A DNA stretch of 41,246 nt, from positions 1-41,246 of the forward strand of contig CALZUA010000027.1 of assembly GCA_945829235.1 (NCBI GenBank). Reading direction: 5' to 3'. Source of the stretch: an uncultured Clostridia bacterium (GTDB lineage: Bacteria > Bacillota > Clostridia > Oscillospirales > Ruminococcaceae). The position numbers and the translations under genes were made by a program. This document shows, in pieces, positions 39,905 through 41,246 of the stretch (position 1 is its first letter; every line of letters begins with the position of its first letter). Under the pieces are notes generated by a model. The model saw only the letters and a list, made by a program, of their open reading frames with translations, did not search any database and was not told the DNA's origin.

Positions 39905-41246
39905 ATGAAAATCAGTAAAAAAATCCTGACTGCTATCACTGTAGCGGCGATGGCATTCACTCTGACCGCGTGTAGCGGCGACACTACCACCAGCAACCCA
40001 TTAGACATTTTTAATTCGGGTATCACATCATCTTCGGCGAATTCGAGCGGTTCTTCGGAAAACACTGGCACTTCTTTGGAAACCACAAGCAGTTCTACAA
40101 GCACAACTCCAGAACCGCAGATTGATGTTGATTCAATTACCGAAGCGCCTGCGAGTGATTTTGAGTATGAATACAAAAAAGAACTCGGCGGCGTTGTTAT
40201 AACAAAATACATAGGCGATAAGTTTTCTGTAAAAATTCCGTCTGCTATTGAGGGAGTTAAGGTTGTTGAGATCGGAGAAGATGCATTTCGCATGCAAGTT
40301 GACATAGCGATAGTAGTAATTCCTGACAGCGTTAAATCTATTGGTTGGAGTGCATTTAATAGCTGTGTTGGGCTAACAGGAGTTGTAATCCCGAACAGCG
40401 TTACTAAAATAGGGAATTTTGCGTTTGGTAGTTGCAATGGACTTACAAGCATAACAATCCCGGACAGCGTTACAGAAATAGGATACGGCGCGTTTTACGG
40501 CTGTACCGGACTTACAAGCGTAACAATCCCGAACAGCGTTAAAAAAATAGATGGATACTATGAAAATGGTATTGCTAAAGGTGCGTTTTCCAAATGCACC
40601 AGACTTAAAAGCGTGACGCTCCCCAACAGCATTACAGAAATAGAGTGGTGTACGTTCTACGGTTGCACCGGACTTACAAGCGTAACAATTCCGAACAGCG
40701 TAAAAGAAATAGGAAGAGGCGCGTTTTCCGGCTGTACCGGACTTACAAGCGTGACAATCCCGAATAGCGTTACAGAAATAGAACAATATGCGTTTGAAAA
40801 CTGCACCGGACTTACAAGCGTGACAATCCCGGACAGTGTTGACAGTATTTCAACTACAGCTTTTAGTGGTTGCACAGGACTTGTTTTTATAAACGCAGGC
40901 AATGCAAGTTCCAAATACAGTTTAAGCGATGGAAAAATACTCGAAAAAAATGAAAACGGCGGATTAACGTTACATTCTTGTATTACAGAGATAAATGGAA
41001 ATGTAACAATCCCGAATGGCGTTACAGAAATAGGAGAAAAAGCGTTTTTCGAATGTACCGGACTTACAAGCGTGACAATCCCGAACAGCGTAACAGAAAT
41101 AGGAGAATATGCGTTTTACAATTGCACCGGACTTACAAGCGTTACAATTCCGGACAGCGTTACAGAAATTGGAAGTCGTGCGTTTTCCGTCTGCACCGGA
41201 CTTACAAGCGTTACAATTCCGGACAGCGTTACAGAAATTGGAAGTC
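39905..41246 (+). CDS. BspA-like leucine-rich repeat surface lipoprotein (3' end outside window)
   Basis: Starts at ATG 39905 (SD GGAAAGGA). The lipoprotein signal peptide MKISKKILTAITVAAMAFTL ends in the lipobox LTAC, then a Ser/Thr-rich wall-spanning linker of about 60 residues, then at least ten LRR_5/TpLRR (BspA-type) repeats of 23 residues, e.g. CTGLTSVTIPNSVTEIGEYA. The frame is open to the window end, so the gene is incomplete. Such proteins are surface adhesins or binding proteins. It has both a housekeeping promoter and an ECF-type promoter shared with the exported peptides. Confidence 0.92.
   Translation, partial: MKISKKILTAITVAAMAFTLTACSGDTTTSNPLDIFNSGITSSSANSSGSSENTGTSLETTSSSTSTTPEPQIDVDSITEAPASDFEYEYKKELGGVVITKYIGDKFSVKIPSAIEGVKVVEIGEDAFRMQVDIAIVVIPDSVKSIGWSAFNSCVGLTGVVIPNSVTKIGNFAFGSCNGLTSITIPDSVTEIGYGAFYGCTGLTSVTIPNSVKKIDGYYENGIAKGAFSKCTRLKSVTLPNSITEIEWCTFYGCTGLTSVTIPNSVKEIGRGAFSGCTGLTSVTIPNSVTEIEQYAFENCTGLTSVTIPDSVDSISTTAFSGCTGLVFINAGNASSKYSLSDGKILEKNENGGLTLHSCITEINGNVTIPNGVTEIGEKAFFECTGLTSVTIPNSVTEIGEYAFYNCTGLTSVTIPDSVTEIGSRAFSVCTGLTSVTIPDSVTEIGS
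40441..41246 (+). repeat. 69-bp LRR-coding direct repeats
   Basis: The word ACTTACAAGC (or ACTTAAAAGC) recurs at 40441, 40510, 40603, 40672, 40741, 40810, 41062, 41131 and 41200. Most steps are exactly 69 nt, with a 30-nt insertion before 40603 and a diverged stretch between 40810 and 41062. The last units are nearly identical in DNA, so copy number is probably unstable. Confidence 0.9.

Overview
The window looks like a chromosomal segment of a gut or rumen clostridium, most likely Ruminococcus or a close relative (Oscillospiraceae). The grounds are moderate AT content, strong GGAGG ribosome binding sites, Clostridia-type sigma-A promoters, families of zinc-ribbon membrane proteins, Nif11-type leader peptides, GH1/GH3 glycosidases and BspA-type leucine-rich repeat (LRR) lipoproteins. 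This is inference; no rRNA or other taxonomic marker is present, and I see no tRNA or CRISPR array.

Region 1 (1-10.8 kb) is a peptide-export locus. It holds the end of a TPR membrane protein with 51-bp coding repeats, a transmembrane Ser/Thr kinase with a TPR ectodomain, a 49-residue membrane protein and an ECF sigma factor. These are followed by an NHLM-type export operon (HlyD-like adaptor, C39-peptidase ABC exporter, second ABC exporter). Three genes encode Nif11-like leader peptides ending in a double glycine and followed by unrelated short cores. Each precursor gene is preceded by the same unusual promoter, TGTAAC-N15-GTGTATAC. A fourth copy lies 30 kb away (39704), upstream of a BspA-like lipoprotein. 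No peptide-modifying enzyme is visible. I read this as a kinase/ECF-sigma-controlled regulon for secreted, possibly unmodified peptides plus a surface protein.

Region 2 (10.8-24.4 kb) begins with an IS256-family element. Next comes a minus-strand operon of a second ECF sigma factor, a membrane protein and a lipoprotein; the last two each carry a one-base frameshift. A candidate small RNA is followed by four consecutive zinc-ribbon/one-TM proteins with shuffled extracellular parts (DnaJ-like zinc fingers, beta domain, LRR). Facing them is a zinc-ribbon Ser/Thr kinase (also frameshifted) with an HTH protein. Two further zinc-ribbon membrane proteins and a broken third follow.

Region 3 (24.4-34.2 kb) contains a macrodomain/SirTM sirtuin pair, an NAD(P)H-binding protein divergent from an HxlR regulator, divergent GH1 and GH3 glycosidases, a decayed CocE/NonD hydrolase behind an XRE regulator, and a LysR regulator.

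Region 4 (34.2-41.2 kb) contains a methyl-accepting chemotaxis protein divergent from the LysR gene, a SnoaL-like protein, a TetR/membrane-anchored Ntn-hydrolase operon, remnants of a Fic gene and an ABC exporter linked by a shared intergenic repeat, and the start of the BspA-like lipoprotein, which runs off the end of the window.
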